Source of the DNA: Pseudomonas cichorii
Lineage (GTDB): Bacteria > Pseudomonadota > Gammaproteobacteria > Pseudomonadales > Pseudomonadaceae
Length of the DNA stretch: 64,000 nt
Assembly (NCBI RefSeq): GCF_015471405.1
Contig: NZ_BLVZ01000011.1
Location: 124,001-188,000, forward strand
Reading direction: 5' to 3'
A program made the translations under genes and the position numbers. Below the pieces are notes generated by a model. It saw only the letters and a list, made by a program, of their open reading frames with translations, made no database searches and was not told the DNA's origin. Of the stretch, positions 33,411-41,366 are shown piece by piece (positions within the stretch are counted from its first letter, which is position 1; each line of letters begins with the position of its first letter).

Positions 33411-34070
33411 TCAGATCCCGAAGATTGGCTGCAACATCCGGGCAATCAGACCCTGGAAACGGAGCGGCGAGTCCGCAGCCAGTACGCAGATGCAATATTC
33501 ATCTTTATTGGCCGTGGGCTGATGCTGGGTGTCGCTGTCCAGATCGGCGAGGTCTCCGGATCGGTATTCGCCCAGTTCATCGTGATACGAGCCCTGGAGC
33601 ACGAGGGTCATTTCATTACTCTCGTGGCCATGCAACGGCATGCTGACGCCGGGGGCGATTCTCAGCAGCATGAGCTTGCCTTGCTCAAGCCCCTGGGCAC
33701 GAACCCGCTGCACGCCGGGGAGCAGGGTTTTCCAGGGTTGCTCGCTCAAATACCGGCCAAAATGAGCGTGCAGAGAAACAGGCAGTAAATCCGCGCTCCG
33801 CTCTGGCGATACAACAGACTCGCGCTGTGGCAGGACAGCGGGCAGTTCATCCAGACGAGCAAGCATGGCTGCACGCCCCTTCAGTGGCTCCGCGACGCCA
33901 CTGTGCTGCTGAATCAGCAAACCACCGATGCGTTCTGCATGGCGCAACCGTGTCCGGCATTCGGCGCACAGCTCAAGGTGAGCAGCGGTGACCAGAGAAA
34001 TAGCCTGTGAAAGCGCACCCGAGGCGTAACTGACCAGGGTGGCCTCATCGGGGTGATGGACTGGGCTCAT
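33411..34070 (-). CDS. ChrR-type zinc anti-sigma factor with cupin domain
   Basis: A 219-residue protein. Residues 1-80 are a zinc anti-sigma domain: HPDEATLVSYASGAL at the start and H-x3-C-x2-C in AAHLELCAECRTRL. The C-terminal part (about 110-205) is a cupin with H-x-H and E in PLHGHESNEMTLVLQGSYHD, the ChrR metal site. In Rhodobacter, ChrR holds the ECF sigma factor RpoE until singlet oxygen or organic peroxides release it. The ATG at 34070 shares one base with the sigma-factor stop (TGATG), a tight translational coupling; another ATG one codon earlier is closer to the AGGAG. Confidence 0.9.
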   Translation of the reverse strand: MSPVHHPDEATLVSYASGALSQAISLVTAAHLELCAECRTRLRHAERIGGLLIQQHSGVAEPLKGRAAMLARLDELPAVLPQRESVVSPERSADLLPVSLHAHFGRYLSEQPWKTLLPGVQRVRAQGLEQGKLMLLRIAPGVSMPLHGHESNEMTLVLQGSYHDELGEYRSGDLADLDSDTQHQPTANKDEYCICVLAADSPLRFQGLIARMLQPIFGI

Positions 34071-34678
34071 CATGACTCCTCGACTCTGGAGCGCAACTTC
34101 TGAAAGGCCAGACGCAGACACGACTTCACTGTCCCCAGAGGCATGCCGAGGCGTTGGGCGATCTCTCGATGGCTGAGCGCTTCAAAGTAGGACATCCGTA
34201 GAACCCTGGCCTGATCGGCAGGCAGGTTCTGGATGGCCATGTTCAGTTGTTGTTCCTGACGCTGGCTGTAATCGAGCGATCTGTCGGCGGGTGCCTCCAG
34301 AAGTTCGAGTTGCTCCAGCGAGTTCTGCACCACGACCCAGCCGCTGTCCTTGCGCACGCTGTCGATATAGAGGTTGCGCGCAATCCTGAACAGCCAGGTT
34401 CCGAGGCTGGCCTTGGCCGGATCAAAGGACTCGGCCTTGTGCCACAGCTTGAGCAGTACTTCCTGCACCAACTCTTCGGCCTGCCCGTCAGGCACCTTCA
34501 AGCCCGTCAGATAGCGCAACAGGCGAGGGGCGAAGTGATCGTAGATGCGCATGAAGCTGTCGCGGTCCTGACTACGGGCCACGGCGGTGACTTCATCGAT
34601 CCAAAGTCGGGTTATGGGCAAGTCGCTGGGCGAGGGTGACACGTGACGGAAGGTCCTGATGCTGGCAATGCTGCTCAT
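34070..34678 (-). CDS. ECF sigma factor (RpoE/ChrR-associated group)
   Basis: A 202-residue sigma-70 family ECF factor with region 2 (about 30-100: DSFMRIYDHFAPRLLRYLTG and AEELVQEVLLKLWHKAESFD) and region 4 (about 140-200: LPADQARVLRMSYFEALSHR and EIAQRLGMPLGTVKSCLRLA as HTH). It is coupled to the ChrR-type anti-sigma gene downstream and therefore probably answers singlet oxygen or peroxide stress. The start at 34678 has AAGGTGG upstream. A promoter matching the known consensus of this sigma group lies 50-80 bases upstream, so it likely drives its own expression. Confidence 0.92.
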   Translation of the reverse strand: MSSIASIRTFRHVSPSPSDLPITRLWIDEVTAVARSQDRDSFMRIYDHFAPRLLRYLTGLKVPDGQAEELVQEVLLKLWHKAESFDPAKASLGTWLFRIARNLYIDSVRKDSGWVVVQNSLEQLELLEAPADRSLDYSQRQEQQLNMAIQNLPADQARVLRMSYFEALSHREIAQRLGMPLGTVKSCLRLAFQKLRSRVEES

Positions 34679-34726
34679 GATCCACCTTCTGGTCGCCGTT
34701 GTCTGGTATTGGTCGGGCTGCCTGTG

Positions 34727-34755
34727 TGTTACGCAACCTGGGCCAGAACGGATCA
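34727..34755 (-). promoter_or_regulatory. Autoregulatory ECF promoter, TGATCC-N18-TAACA
   Basis: On the minus strand TGATCC (34755-34750) is followed after 18 bases by TAACA (34731-34727). The Rhodobacter RpoE consensus is TGATCC-N18-TAAGA, so this is a near-perfect match, placed to give a leader of about 40 bases before the sigma gene. The 34756-34991 stretch beyond it shows no gene; it must hold the promoter of the secreted-protein gene at 34992. Confidence 0.7.
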
Positions 34756-34991
34756 CAAGATGAACTGCTGCGAAAAATATTTTTTAACTGGCGACCATGA
34801 TAGCTGTCTGCCACAGGCTGGTGGAGCCTGCGGTGTAGAAAAGCATCGGGAGACCGAATCGGCTCAAAGGCGGGAAGTTTATTTCAAAGCCGTCTAAGCC
34901 ACTATGATTTCTGACAGTGGCCGAGAACGCCCTATTCATTACCCTAGGAGGCAAGGACGTTACTTCAACTCATCCCCTCGAGGGAGTTCTC

Positions 34992-35555
34992 ATGGACATC
35001 GACCTTTCGCACCACCCAATGAAAAACCTTCTGCTACGGCTAAGCCTGCTGCTGATGTTTATCGTCGGCACAGGGCTGCTGATCACACCTGGTCGCGCAG
35101 AAGCTGTCAATCTGGCCGAATGCACAGGCACCCACACGGCAGAGTGGTCGCCTGGCCTGACCAACACGTCACAAACCATCAATGTTTCGACGAACAGCAA
35201 CTGGTCCGTCTGTGTACTTCCATTAGGCGTCAGCGCAGCATCTGCGCAGAGCTTTCAGGCGACCTTTTCCTGCCAGTCGTTTTTCTTGCAAACGCCCACC
35301 ATCACATGGGTCATCAACTGGAGCGACGGAGCCACCAGTACCTATGCATTCACAGCGCAGATAGACAATCTCGGTAATTTGAATACCACGATCACCGGCG
35401 ATGGCACGATCACCGACGGGCGTTACAAGGGGGCAGCTGCACGGACCCTTTTCACGCTTCAGAACCTTACCTCCATCCTGAATAACGATTGCAACCAGCC
35501 TTCGGGCGTCACCAAGGTGAGCGGTATTTCAAAACTGGTCATTTCACCTTTATAA
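34992..35555 (+). CDS. Secreted protein of unknown function with four cysteines
   Basis: A 187-residue protein not recognised as any family. A Sec signal peptide spans about residues 11-37 (hydrophobic LLLRLSLLLMFIVGTGLLI, cleavage near AEA). The mature part is rich in Thr, Ser and Asn, has four cysteines (CTGT, SVCVL, FSCQS, NDCNQ) that could form two disulphides, and looks beta-rich. GGGAG lies a few bases before the ATG at 34992; an in-frame start 25 codons upstream would bury the signal peptide. It is divergent from the ECF sigma gene but has no ECF-type promoter that I can see. Confidence 0.75.
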   Translation: MDIDLSHHPMKNLLLRLSLLLMFIVGTGLLITPGRAEAVNLAECTGTHTAEWSPGLTNTSQTINVSTNSNWSVCVLPLGVSAASAQSFQATFSCQSFFLQTPTITWVINWSDGATSTYAFTAQIDNLGNLNTTITGDGTITDGRYKGAAARTLFTLQNLTSILNNDCNQPSGVTKVSGISKLVISPL

Positions 35556-35572
35556 GTGAACCCATGCACAAG

Positions 35573-35602
35573 AAGGTTGTGTGGCCGATCCCGCACAACC
35601 TT
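35573..35602. terminator. Hairpin terminator between convergent genes
   Basis: AAGGTTGTGTGG pairs with CCGCACAACCTT (one wobble) around CCGATC, between the secreted-protein gene and dctM. No clear T run. Confidence 0.6.
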
Positions 35603-35622
35603 CCCTGCATCACTTCCCCGCC

Positions 35623-36903
35623 TTAAAGCACCACGCTGGGCAACCACAGCGAAATGGCAGGAATGTAGGTCACCATCATCAGCACCATGAACAGCGCCAG
35701 ATAGAACGGCAGCAGTGCCTTGACGGTGGCTTCGATGGAGACCTTGCCCACCGCCGCCCCGACGAACAGCACCGCGCCCACCGGCGGTGTAATCAGGCCT
35801 ATTCCCAGATTGACCAGCATGATCATGCCGAAGTGAACCGGATCGACGCCGATGCCGGTAATCACGGGCAGCAGGATCGGAGTCAGAATCAGGATCAACG
35901 GTGCCATGTCCATCACCGTGCCCAGCAACAGCAGCATGACGTTGATGCACATCAGGATCACGTAACGGTTATCCGACAGGGTCAGGAAGGCCGTGGTGAT
36001 CTTCATGGGGATTTCCATCAGCGTCAGGATGTAACCGAAGCTGGCAGCAAAACCGATCAGGATCATGACGATGGAAATGGTCCGTACCGCCCGGTGCATC
36101 AGCTTGGGCAGGTCGCGCCACTTATAGTCGCGGTAGATGAACATGGTGACGAAGAACGACCAGACCACGGCAACAGCCGCCGACTCGGTCGCCGTGAACA
36201 CCCCGGTGAGGATCCCGCCCAGGATGATGACCATGGCCATCAGGCCCCAGAGCGCATCGGCAGCAATTTTCAGTGCCTGGCGCAGTGGAATGACTTCGCC
36301 CTTGGGGTAATTGCGTTTGCGCGCAAAGATCATGCACAGAACCATCAGCACCGCGCTGAGCAACAGCCCGGGCATGATCCCGGCCATGAACAGCGAAGCG
36401 ATGGACACCGTGCCGCCAGCCGCCAGCGAATACAGCACCGAGTTATGGCTGGGCGGCGTCAGCAAGGCTTGCACCGAACCACTGACCGTCACGGCGGTGG
36501 AGAAGTCCCGCGGGTAGCCTTTGCGCTCCATTTCCGGAATCAGCACCGAACCGACCGAAGCGGTGTCAGCCACTGAGGAGCCCGAGATGGCGCCAAAGAA
36601 AGTCGAGGCGACGATGTTCACCAGCGACAGACCACCCCGTACGAAACCGACCAGTACACCGGCAAACGCGACCAGTCGTCGGGACATTCCGCCTTCGGCC
36701 ATGATTGCGCCAGCCAGCACGAAGAACGGAATCGCCAGCAGCGAAAACTTGTTCACGCCGCCTGCCACCTGAATCATCAGTGCATCGAAAGGAATCTCGA
36801 TCCACCAGGCTCCAATAAGCGCCGAAAGGCCCAGTGCATAAGCGACCGGCATGCCCAGGAGAATCAGCGCGATGAAGCTTCCCAGCAATATAAAAGCGTC
36901 CAT
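35623..36903 (-). CDS. dctM: TRAP transporter large permease subunit (DctM type)
   Basis: A 426-residue, very hydrophobic protein with about twelve membrane segments, the ion-coupled translocation subunit of a tripartite ATP-independent periplasmic transporter. Family landmarks are PFFVLAGAIMAEGGMSRRLV and LITPPVGAVLFVGAAVGKVS near the end. The start ATG at 36903 follows directly on the stop of dctQ, with no gap, so the two are translationally coupled. It is the last gene of the udh operon, so the likely cargo is a hexuronate (galacturonate or glucuronate). Confidence 0.93.
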   Translation of the reverse strand: MDAFILLGSFIALILLGMPVAYALGLSALIGAWWIEIPFDALMIQVAGGVNKFSLLAIPFFVLAGAIMAEGGMSRRLVAFAGVLVGFVRGGLSLVNIVASTFFGAISGSSVADTASVGSVLIPEMERKGYPRDFSTAVTVSGSVQALLTPPSHNSVLYSLAAGGTVSIASLFMAGIMPGLLLSAVLMVLCMIFARKRNYPKGEVIPLRQALKIAADALWGLMAMVIILGGILTGVFTATESAAVAVVWSFFVTMFIYRDYKWRDLPKLMHRAVRTISIVMILIGFAASFGYILTLMEIPMKITTAFLTLSDNRYVILMCINVMLLLLGTVMDMAPLILILTPILLPVITGIGVDPVHFGMIMLVNLGIGLITPPVGAVLFVGAAVGKVSIEATVKALLPFYLALFMVLMMVTYIPAISLWLPSVVL

Positions 36904-37431
36904 TCATGCAGCCTCTTCGCTTTCTTCCAACAGATCGAAGCGCACGGCACGGCGGTGGCTTTGATCGCCCAGAAACAGTTTTTCCAGCACGAAGATCAGG
37001 GTCAGAATTCCGCCAATGGGAATCGGCAGGTAGGAAATCCCCACGCGCAGGAAAGGCATATCACCGAGAAATTGATTCCAGGTCGTCGCGCAGAGCTTGA
37101 ACCCCTTGGTGGTCATGAACACACACACCACCGCCATGAGGATTTGCACCAGGACCGCAGCGGCCTTGCGCAGTTGCGGCGACATGCGTTCAGTCGCCAT
37201 CGCTACCGCCATGTGCGCACCGGCACGGTAACTGGCGGCTGCGCCGAAGAAGGTGAACACCACCATCAGCAGGATCGCGGTGGGCTCCGGCCAACTGGAA
37301 CCACTGCCCAGTACGTAACGGGCGAAAATGCCCCAGGGGATGATCAGGCTCATCGTCAGCACCGACAGACCGGCAATTGCGATGCAGATCCGGTAAAGCA
37401 CGTCGTTAATGCGCAGTAGCGTATTTTTCAT
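36904..37431 (-). CDS. dctQ: TRAP transporter small permease subunit (DctQ type)
   Basis: A 175-residue protein with four predicted membrane segments and the DctQ pattern RYVLGSGSSWPEPTAILLMV (residues 40-60). It bridges the binding protein and DctM. The start at 37431 yields MKNTLLRINDVLYRI; four extra in-frame codons upstream are unlikely. It is separated from dctP by 58 bases containing a hairpin at 37451-37468, and abuts dctM. Confidence 0.9.
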   Translation of the reverse strand: MKNTLLRINDVLYRICIAIAGLSVLTMSLIIPWGIFARYVLGSGSSWPEPTAILLMVVFTFFGAAASYRAGAHMAVAMATERMSPQLRKAAAVLVQILMAVVCVFMTTKGFKLCATTWNQFLGDMPFLRVGISYLPIPIGGILTLIFVLEKLFLGDQSHRRAVRFDLLEESEEAA

Positions 37432-37450
37432 TGGGCTCACCACAGCAGCA

Positions 37451-37468
37451 AGCGGGCTTTCGCCCGCT
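37451..37468 (-). promoter_or_regulatory. Intercistronic hairpin between dctP and dctQ
   Basis: AGCGGGC and GCCCGCT form a stem around TTTC. Such a structure after the binding-protein gene commonly stabilises its mRNA or partly terminates transcription so that binding protein exceeds permease. Confidence 0.5.
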
Positions 37469-37489
37469 GCGCGGCATTATCGAATGGGC

Positions 37490-38500
37490 TTAGTTGGCGC
37501 CGACCTTTGGTGCGTCTGACTTGACGGCTTCGATACGGCTGATCAGGTCTTTGTACGGCGCACCATATTTGTCGCGTACAGGTTGCGTGGCATCGTAGAA
37601 AGCCTTCTTCTGCTCAGGCGTGAGAGTGATGAACTCCACACCGCTCGCCTTGAGTTTTGCCTCGGCTTCGGACGACTTCTTGTCCCACAGCACACGCTCT
37701 TCCATCTGGGCTTCACGGGCCAGTTTTTTCACCAGCGCCTGCTGATCGGGGTTGAGCTTTTCCCAGGTCGCCTTGGAGATCACCACAGGCTCGGGCAGGA
37801 TCAGGTGCTCGGTCAGGGTGTAGAACTTGGCGTTCTGATAATGGTTGTGCTCCAGCAAGGTTGGCGGATTGTTCTCAGCGCCGTCGATTACGCCGGTCTG
37901 CAAGGCACTGAAGATTTCGCCCGTGGCCATGGCAATACCGTTGCCGCCCATGCCATTGATGGTGTCGATGAATACCGGATTGCCTTGCACCCGGATCTTC
38001 ATGCCCTTGAGGTCGGAGATCTGACGCACCGGCTTCTTGGTGTACAGGTTGCGAGTACCGCCATCCATCCAGGCCAGGGCCACCAGGTTGAAGTTCGAGT
38101 TGGTGATCTTGTCGAGGATTTCCTGACCGATTTCACCGTCGATGATGGCGCGCATGTGTTCATGGTCGCGGAAGACAAACGGCAGGTTGAACACGTTGAC
38201 GTCCGGTACCACCGGGCCAACGATGCCCAGGCTGACCCTGGCCATTTGTATGGCATTGGCCTGAACCTGCTCGATCACTTCTTTCTCCGAACCCAGCACG
38301 CCGCCGGCGAACATCTTGAAGCTGATATCGCCGTTGCTTTGTTCCTGAAGTTTCTTGCCCATGTTCTGTTCGGCCACCACGGGCGGGTAACCGGAAGGAT
38401 GTACTTCGGCGAATTTGATCTTTATCTCCGCCAGGGCGGCGTTCGAGAAACAGAAAGCCAACGGCAATACGGTGAGGAGGAGCTTGCGTTTGAAATCCAT
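37490..38500 (-). CDS. dctP: TRAP transporter substrate-binding protein (DctP type)
   Basis: A 336-residue periplasmic binding protein with signal peptide 1-24 (cleaved after ALA) and mature start EIKIKFAEVHPSGYPPVVAE. The conserved arginine that clamps the substrate carboxylate is in MKIRVQGNPVFIDTING (about residues 166-182). In this operon the substrate is probably D-galacturonate or D-glucuronate, as in the Uxu-type TRAP systems. GGAG lies six bases before the ATG. It is 60 bases downstream of the lactonase gene. Confidence 0.92.
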   Translation of the reverse strand: MDFKRKLLLTVLPLAFCFSNAALAEIKIKFAEVHPSGYPPVVAEQNMGKKLQEQSNGDISFKMFAGGVLGSEKEVIEQVQANAIQMARVSLGIVGPVVPDVNVFNLPFVFRDHEHMRAIIDGEIGQEILDKITNSNFNLVALAWMDGGTRNLYTKKPVRQISDLKGMKIRVQGNPVFIDTINGMGGNGIAMATGEIFSALQTGVIDGAENNPPTLLEHNHYQNAKFYTLTEHLILPEPVVISKATWEKLNPDQQALVKKLAREAQMEERVLWDKKSSEAEAKLKASGVEFITLTPEQKKAFYDATQPVRDKYGAPYKDLISRIEAVKSDAPKVGAN

Positions 38501-38559
38501 GGAGTTCTCCGATTTTGTTGTTTTTGGTCGGTGCTACGGGGATTTTCAGTGTCAGCAGA

Positions 38560-39444
38560 TCAGCCTTGGAATATCGGCTCCTCAAGTCCCGTAACGCCGG
38601 GCCTGAAGGCAAAGACGCCGCCAGCCAGAGGTTGGTCGCTGAGGTCGCCGCCAGGACGAATGGAAGTGATGAACAGGGTATCCAGCCCTGAACCGCCGAA
38701 GGCGCACATGGTTGGTTTTTTCACCGGCACGGTCACGGAGCGGTCGAGCTTGCCCTGTGGCGTGAACCGGTGGATCAGACCGGCATCGTTGGCGCAGATC
38801 CAGTAACAGCCATCGCTATCGACTGCCGCGCCATCGGGGCGGCCCGGATAGTCGTTCATGTCCACAAACAGACGGCGGTCGTAGGGCGTGCCGCTGTCCG
38901 TGTCGTAATCGAACGTCCAGATTTTCTGCACGTTGGGGTGAGAGTCGGACAGGTACATCGTTTTACCGTCAGGGCTGAACCCTAGACCATTGGGAACGAT
39001 ATAGCCCTGCAATTGCGAATTCAGTTGCTGTTGCCCCGCGCTGTAGCGATACAAAGCCCCGGCAGACACGCCAGCGGCCATATCGAGCAGCATGGTGCCC
39101 GCCCAGAAACGGCCCTGACGGTCGCAGCGACCATCGTTGAAGCGCATGCCCGGCTGGCCATGCTCAACGCCTGCCAACAGGGTGCTGGTCAGGTTCTCGC
39201 CTTCACCGGGCTGCAAGTGAAACAGGCCACTTTCCATCCCGGCGATCCAGCCGCCCTTGCTGTGGGCTGCAATGCAGGCCAGCATTTGCGGGGCTTTCCA
39301 GCTTTGGGTGAGGTTATCGGCAGCATTCCAGCGGTACAGGCGTCCGGCTGGAATGTCGACCCAGTAAAGCGCTTGCTCGCGAACACTCCAGACCGGGCTT
39401 TCACCCGTAGCGTTGCGGGCATCGAAGATCAGTTCAGCATCCAT
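38560..39444 (-). CDS. SMP-30/gluconolactonase family lactonase, aldaro-lactone type (UxuL-like)
   Basis: A 294-residue six-bladed beta-propeller of the SMP-30 family. Metal-site motifs are visible: Glu in ATGESPVWSVREQAL (residues 12-26), Asn in VPNGLGFSPDGKTMYLSDS (about 148-166) and Asp in PDGAAVDSDGCYWICAND. Uronate dehydrogenase, encoded just upstream, produces galactaro- or glucaro-1,5-lactone; this enzyme should hydrolyse it to the aldarate. A related SMP-30 lactonase of P. syringae has been described as UxuL. A gluconolactonase activity is a less likely alternative given the context. Confidence 0.88.
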   Translation of the reverse strand: MDAELIFDARNATGESPVWSVREQALYWVDIPAGRLYRWNAADNLTQSWKAPQMLACIAAHSKGGWIAGMESGLFHLQPGEGENLTSTLLAGVEHGQPGMRFNDGRCDRQGRFWAGTMLLDMAAGVSAGALYRYSAGQQQLNSQLQGYIVPNGLGFSPDGKTMYLSDSHPNVQKIWTFDYDTDSGTPYDRRLFVDMNDYPGRPDGAAVDSDGCYWICANDAGLIHRFTPQGKLDRSVTVPVKKPTMCAFGGSGLDTLFITSIRPGGDLSDQPLAGGVFAFRPGVTGLEEPIFQG

Positions 39445-39468
39445 GGCGGTTCAGATCTCTATAGATAG

Positions 39469-40296
39469 TTACTCGTCGCCGAAAGGCCCTGCTGCAACAA
39501 AGGCGCCGCCCTGATAGACCATGGCCGGATCGTCGGCCGCAGGCATCGGCTGCGCCTCGACCTTGGCGCGGAAGACTTCGGAGCTGTCCTTGGGGGAATA
39601 TTCCAGATGGCTGGCCAGCCGGTTGTCCCACCACACGGTCTTGTTGTCCGACATCCCGTACACCACGGTATGCCCGACATTCGGCGTATACAGGGCGCGC
39701 TCCAGGAGTTGGGTCAGGTCGTCATAGCTGAGCCAGGTGCTCATCATCCGACGGTTTTGCGGTTCATCGAACGAAGAGCCGATGCGGATACTCACAGTTT
39801 CAATGCCGTAGCGATCGAAATAGAAACTGGCCATGTCTTCGCCATAGGACTTGGACAGGCCGTAGTAGCCGTCCGGGCGACGAGGGGCATGGGCATCGAT
39901 GACCTGGTCTTGTTTGTAAAAACCGATGACATGGTTGGAGCTGGCGAAGATCACCCGTTTTACGCCATGGCGACGGGCGGCTTCGTAGATATGAAACACG
40001 CCGGCGATATTGGCGCCGAGGATTTCCTCGAAAGGACGTTCGACTGAAACGCCACCGAAATGCAGGATCGCATCGACGCCTTCCACCAGTTGGTGTACGG
40101 CCTGTTTGTCGGAGAGATCACATCTCTGGATTTCTTCACTACTATCAATGGCAGGTGCCAGCTCTGCGATATCCGAGAGTCGGAGCGTTTTCGCATAAGG
40201 GCGCAGGGTCTTGCGCAGCACCTTGCCCAAGCCTCCTGCCGCACCTGTAAGCAGGAGGCGATTGAAGGGATTTTGAGTGTGACGAGCTATGGTCAT
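39469..40296 (-). CDS. udh: Uronate dehydrogenase
   Basis: A 275-residue SDR enzyme that oxidises D-galacturonate or D-glucuronate to the aldaric lactone with NAD+. The nucleotide motif LLLTGAAGGLGKVLRKTL, the catalytic Tyr-x3-Lys in DGYYGLSKSYGE and the substrate residues in FASSNHVIGFY match described uronate dehydrogenases; the length equals the P. syringae enzyme (275). It is the first gene of the operon udh-lactonase-dctP-dctQ-dctM. AAGGA is six bases before the ATG. A GntR-type operator lies 28 bases upstream, so the operon is probably induced by uronates from pectin. Confidence 0.94.
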   Translation of the reverse strand: MTIARHTQNPFNRLLLTGAAGGLGKVLRKTLRPYAKTLRLSDIAELAPAIDSSEEIQRCDLSDKQAVHQLVEGVDAILHFGGVSVERPFEEILGANIAGVFHIYEAARRHGVKRVIFASSNHVIGFYKQDQVIDAHAPRRPDGYYGLSKSYGEDMASFYFDRYGIETVSIRIGSSFDEPQNRRMMSTWLSYDDLTQLLERALYTPNVGHTVVYGMSDNKTVWWDNRLASHLEYSPKDSSEVFRAKVEAQPMPAADDPAMVYQGGAFVAAGPFGDE

Positions 40297-40323
40297 GAGA
40301 AATTCCTTGTTTGTTATTGTTAT

Positions 40324-40340
40324 ATGTTGTCGTACAACAT
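40324..40340. promoter_or_regulatory. GntR/FadR-type operator of the udh operon
   Basis: ATGTTGTCGTACAACAT has perfect 7-base arms around CGT and contains TTGTCGTACAA, which fits the FadR-subfamily consensus TNGTNNNACNA. It lies 28 bases before udh, so a bound repressor would block transcription. No GntR gene of that type is nearby; the regulator is encoded elsewhere. Confidence 0.65.
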
Positions 40341-40472
40341 GAACGAGTATTTACACCAGAGGACGCTTTGTCAACGCATCGGCAACCAATAGCCGGACCG
40401 ATGGATGACGCAAATCAGTCAATTCATGTCAGAACCAGTGACTCCGCTGCATCACTCACGCACAGGCCTGTA

Positions 40473-41168
40473 ATGAACACTTTCCAGCATCTCGATACCA
40501 ACGTTGTCGGGCGCGATTTTGCAGTCGGCGATATCCACGGACATTTCGCACGCCTGCAAGGGGTTCTTGATGAGATCGGCTTTGATACGGTCGTCGACCG
40601 TCTGTTCTGCGTGGGCAACCTGATTGATCGCGGCCCGCAGAGCTATCTGTCTCTGGAATGGCTGGACAAACCATGGTTCTTTGCCGTCCAGGGCAGCCAC
40701 GAAGCATTGGCCATCGAGCATGTGGAAGGCGAGATGCTGGACTATCACAAGTATGTCGCCAATGGCGCGAGCTGGTTTCTGGAACTGTCCGATGAAAACC
40801 AGCTGCGTTTCGCCGAGCGTTTCGCCCAAATGCCCCTCGCGCTGGAAGTCGACACCCTGAACGGCCTGATAGGAATGGTGCATGCCTGTTGCCCGCTTCC
40901 CACCTGGGATCTGCTGCGTTCGGTCCTGCGCGAAGAACTTCCAGGGCTGTTGCAACTGCGCAGATCATGTCAGTGGTCGCATCTGCGCTCGGGAGGCGAG
41001 AGCGGCATCCCTGACCTGCGAGCACTGATCGTGGGGCACACCCTGGTGCCGAAAGCCGAAATCATGGGCAATGTCTTTCATATCGACACCGGTGGATGGC
41101 AGACCGATAGCATCGGTCACTTCACCATCATGGATCTCGATACGTTCTACATGCATAGCGGGAAATAA
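40473..41168 (+). CDS. PrpA-like metallophosphoesterase with altered metal-site motifs
   Basis: A 231-residue protein related to the PrpA/lambda-type serine/threonine phosphatases. GDIHGH (about residues 20-25) is intact, as are VHACCP and the late IVGHT. But the second motif, GDxxDRG, is GNLIDRG (bridging Asp replaced by Asn) and the third, GNHE, is GSHE (Asn replaced by Ser). Both codons are clear in the sequence (AAC, AGC). The protein may be catalytically weak or a binding protein. The ATG at 40473 gives MNTFQHLDTNVVGRDFAVGD. It is divergent from the udh operon. Confidence 0.85.
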   Translation: MNTFQHLDTNVVGRDFAVGDIHGHFARLQGVLDEIGFDTVVDRLFCVGNLIDRGPQSYLSLEWLDKPWFFAVQGSHEALAIEHVEGEMLDYHKYVANGASWFLELSDENQLRFAERFAQMPLALEVDTLNGLIGMVHACCPLPTWDLLRSVLREELPGLLQLRRSCQWSHLRSGGESGIPDLRALIVGHTLVPKAEIMGNVFHIDTGGWQTDSIGHFTIMDLDTFYMHSGK

Positions 41169-41366
41169 AGCAGCGCCCCCGATATTTCTCATGAAGACTT
41201 AGTGCAAACAGGAAGTTCATGTTTCACCCATGAAACAACAAGACGGTGTTTATTGATTAAACAATAAAAATATTAACCACCCATCGCCTAAAAAGGCCCG
41301 ACACCCAAGGGCCTGCCACACTGCTTTTGCAGCAGTAAACGGCCACCCGCTCCCCAGGCCCTGAAA

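Noticed and set aside
30168..41222. The shared 15-mer AACAGGAAGTTCATG at about 30168 and 41208
   Set aside because: One or more exact 15-base matches are expected by chance in 64 kb, and the surrounding sequence is not similar.
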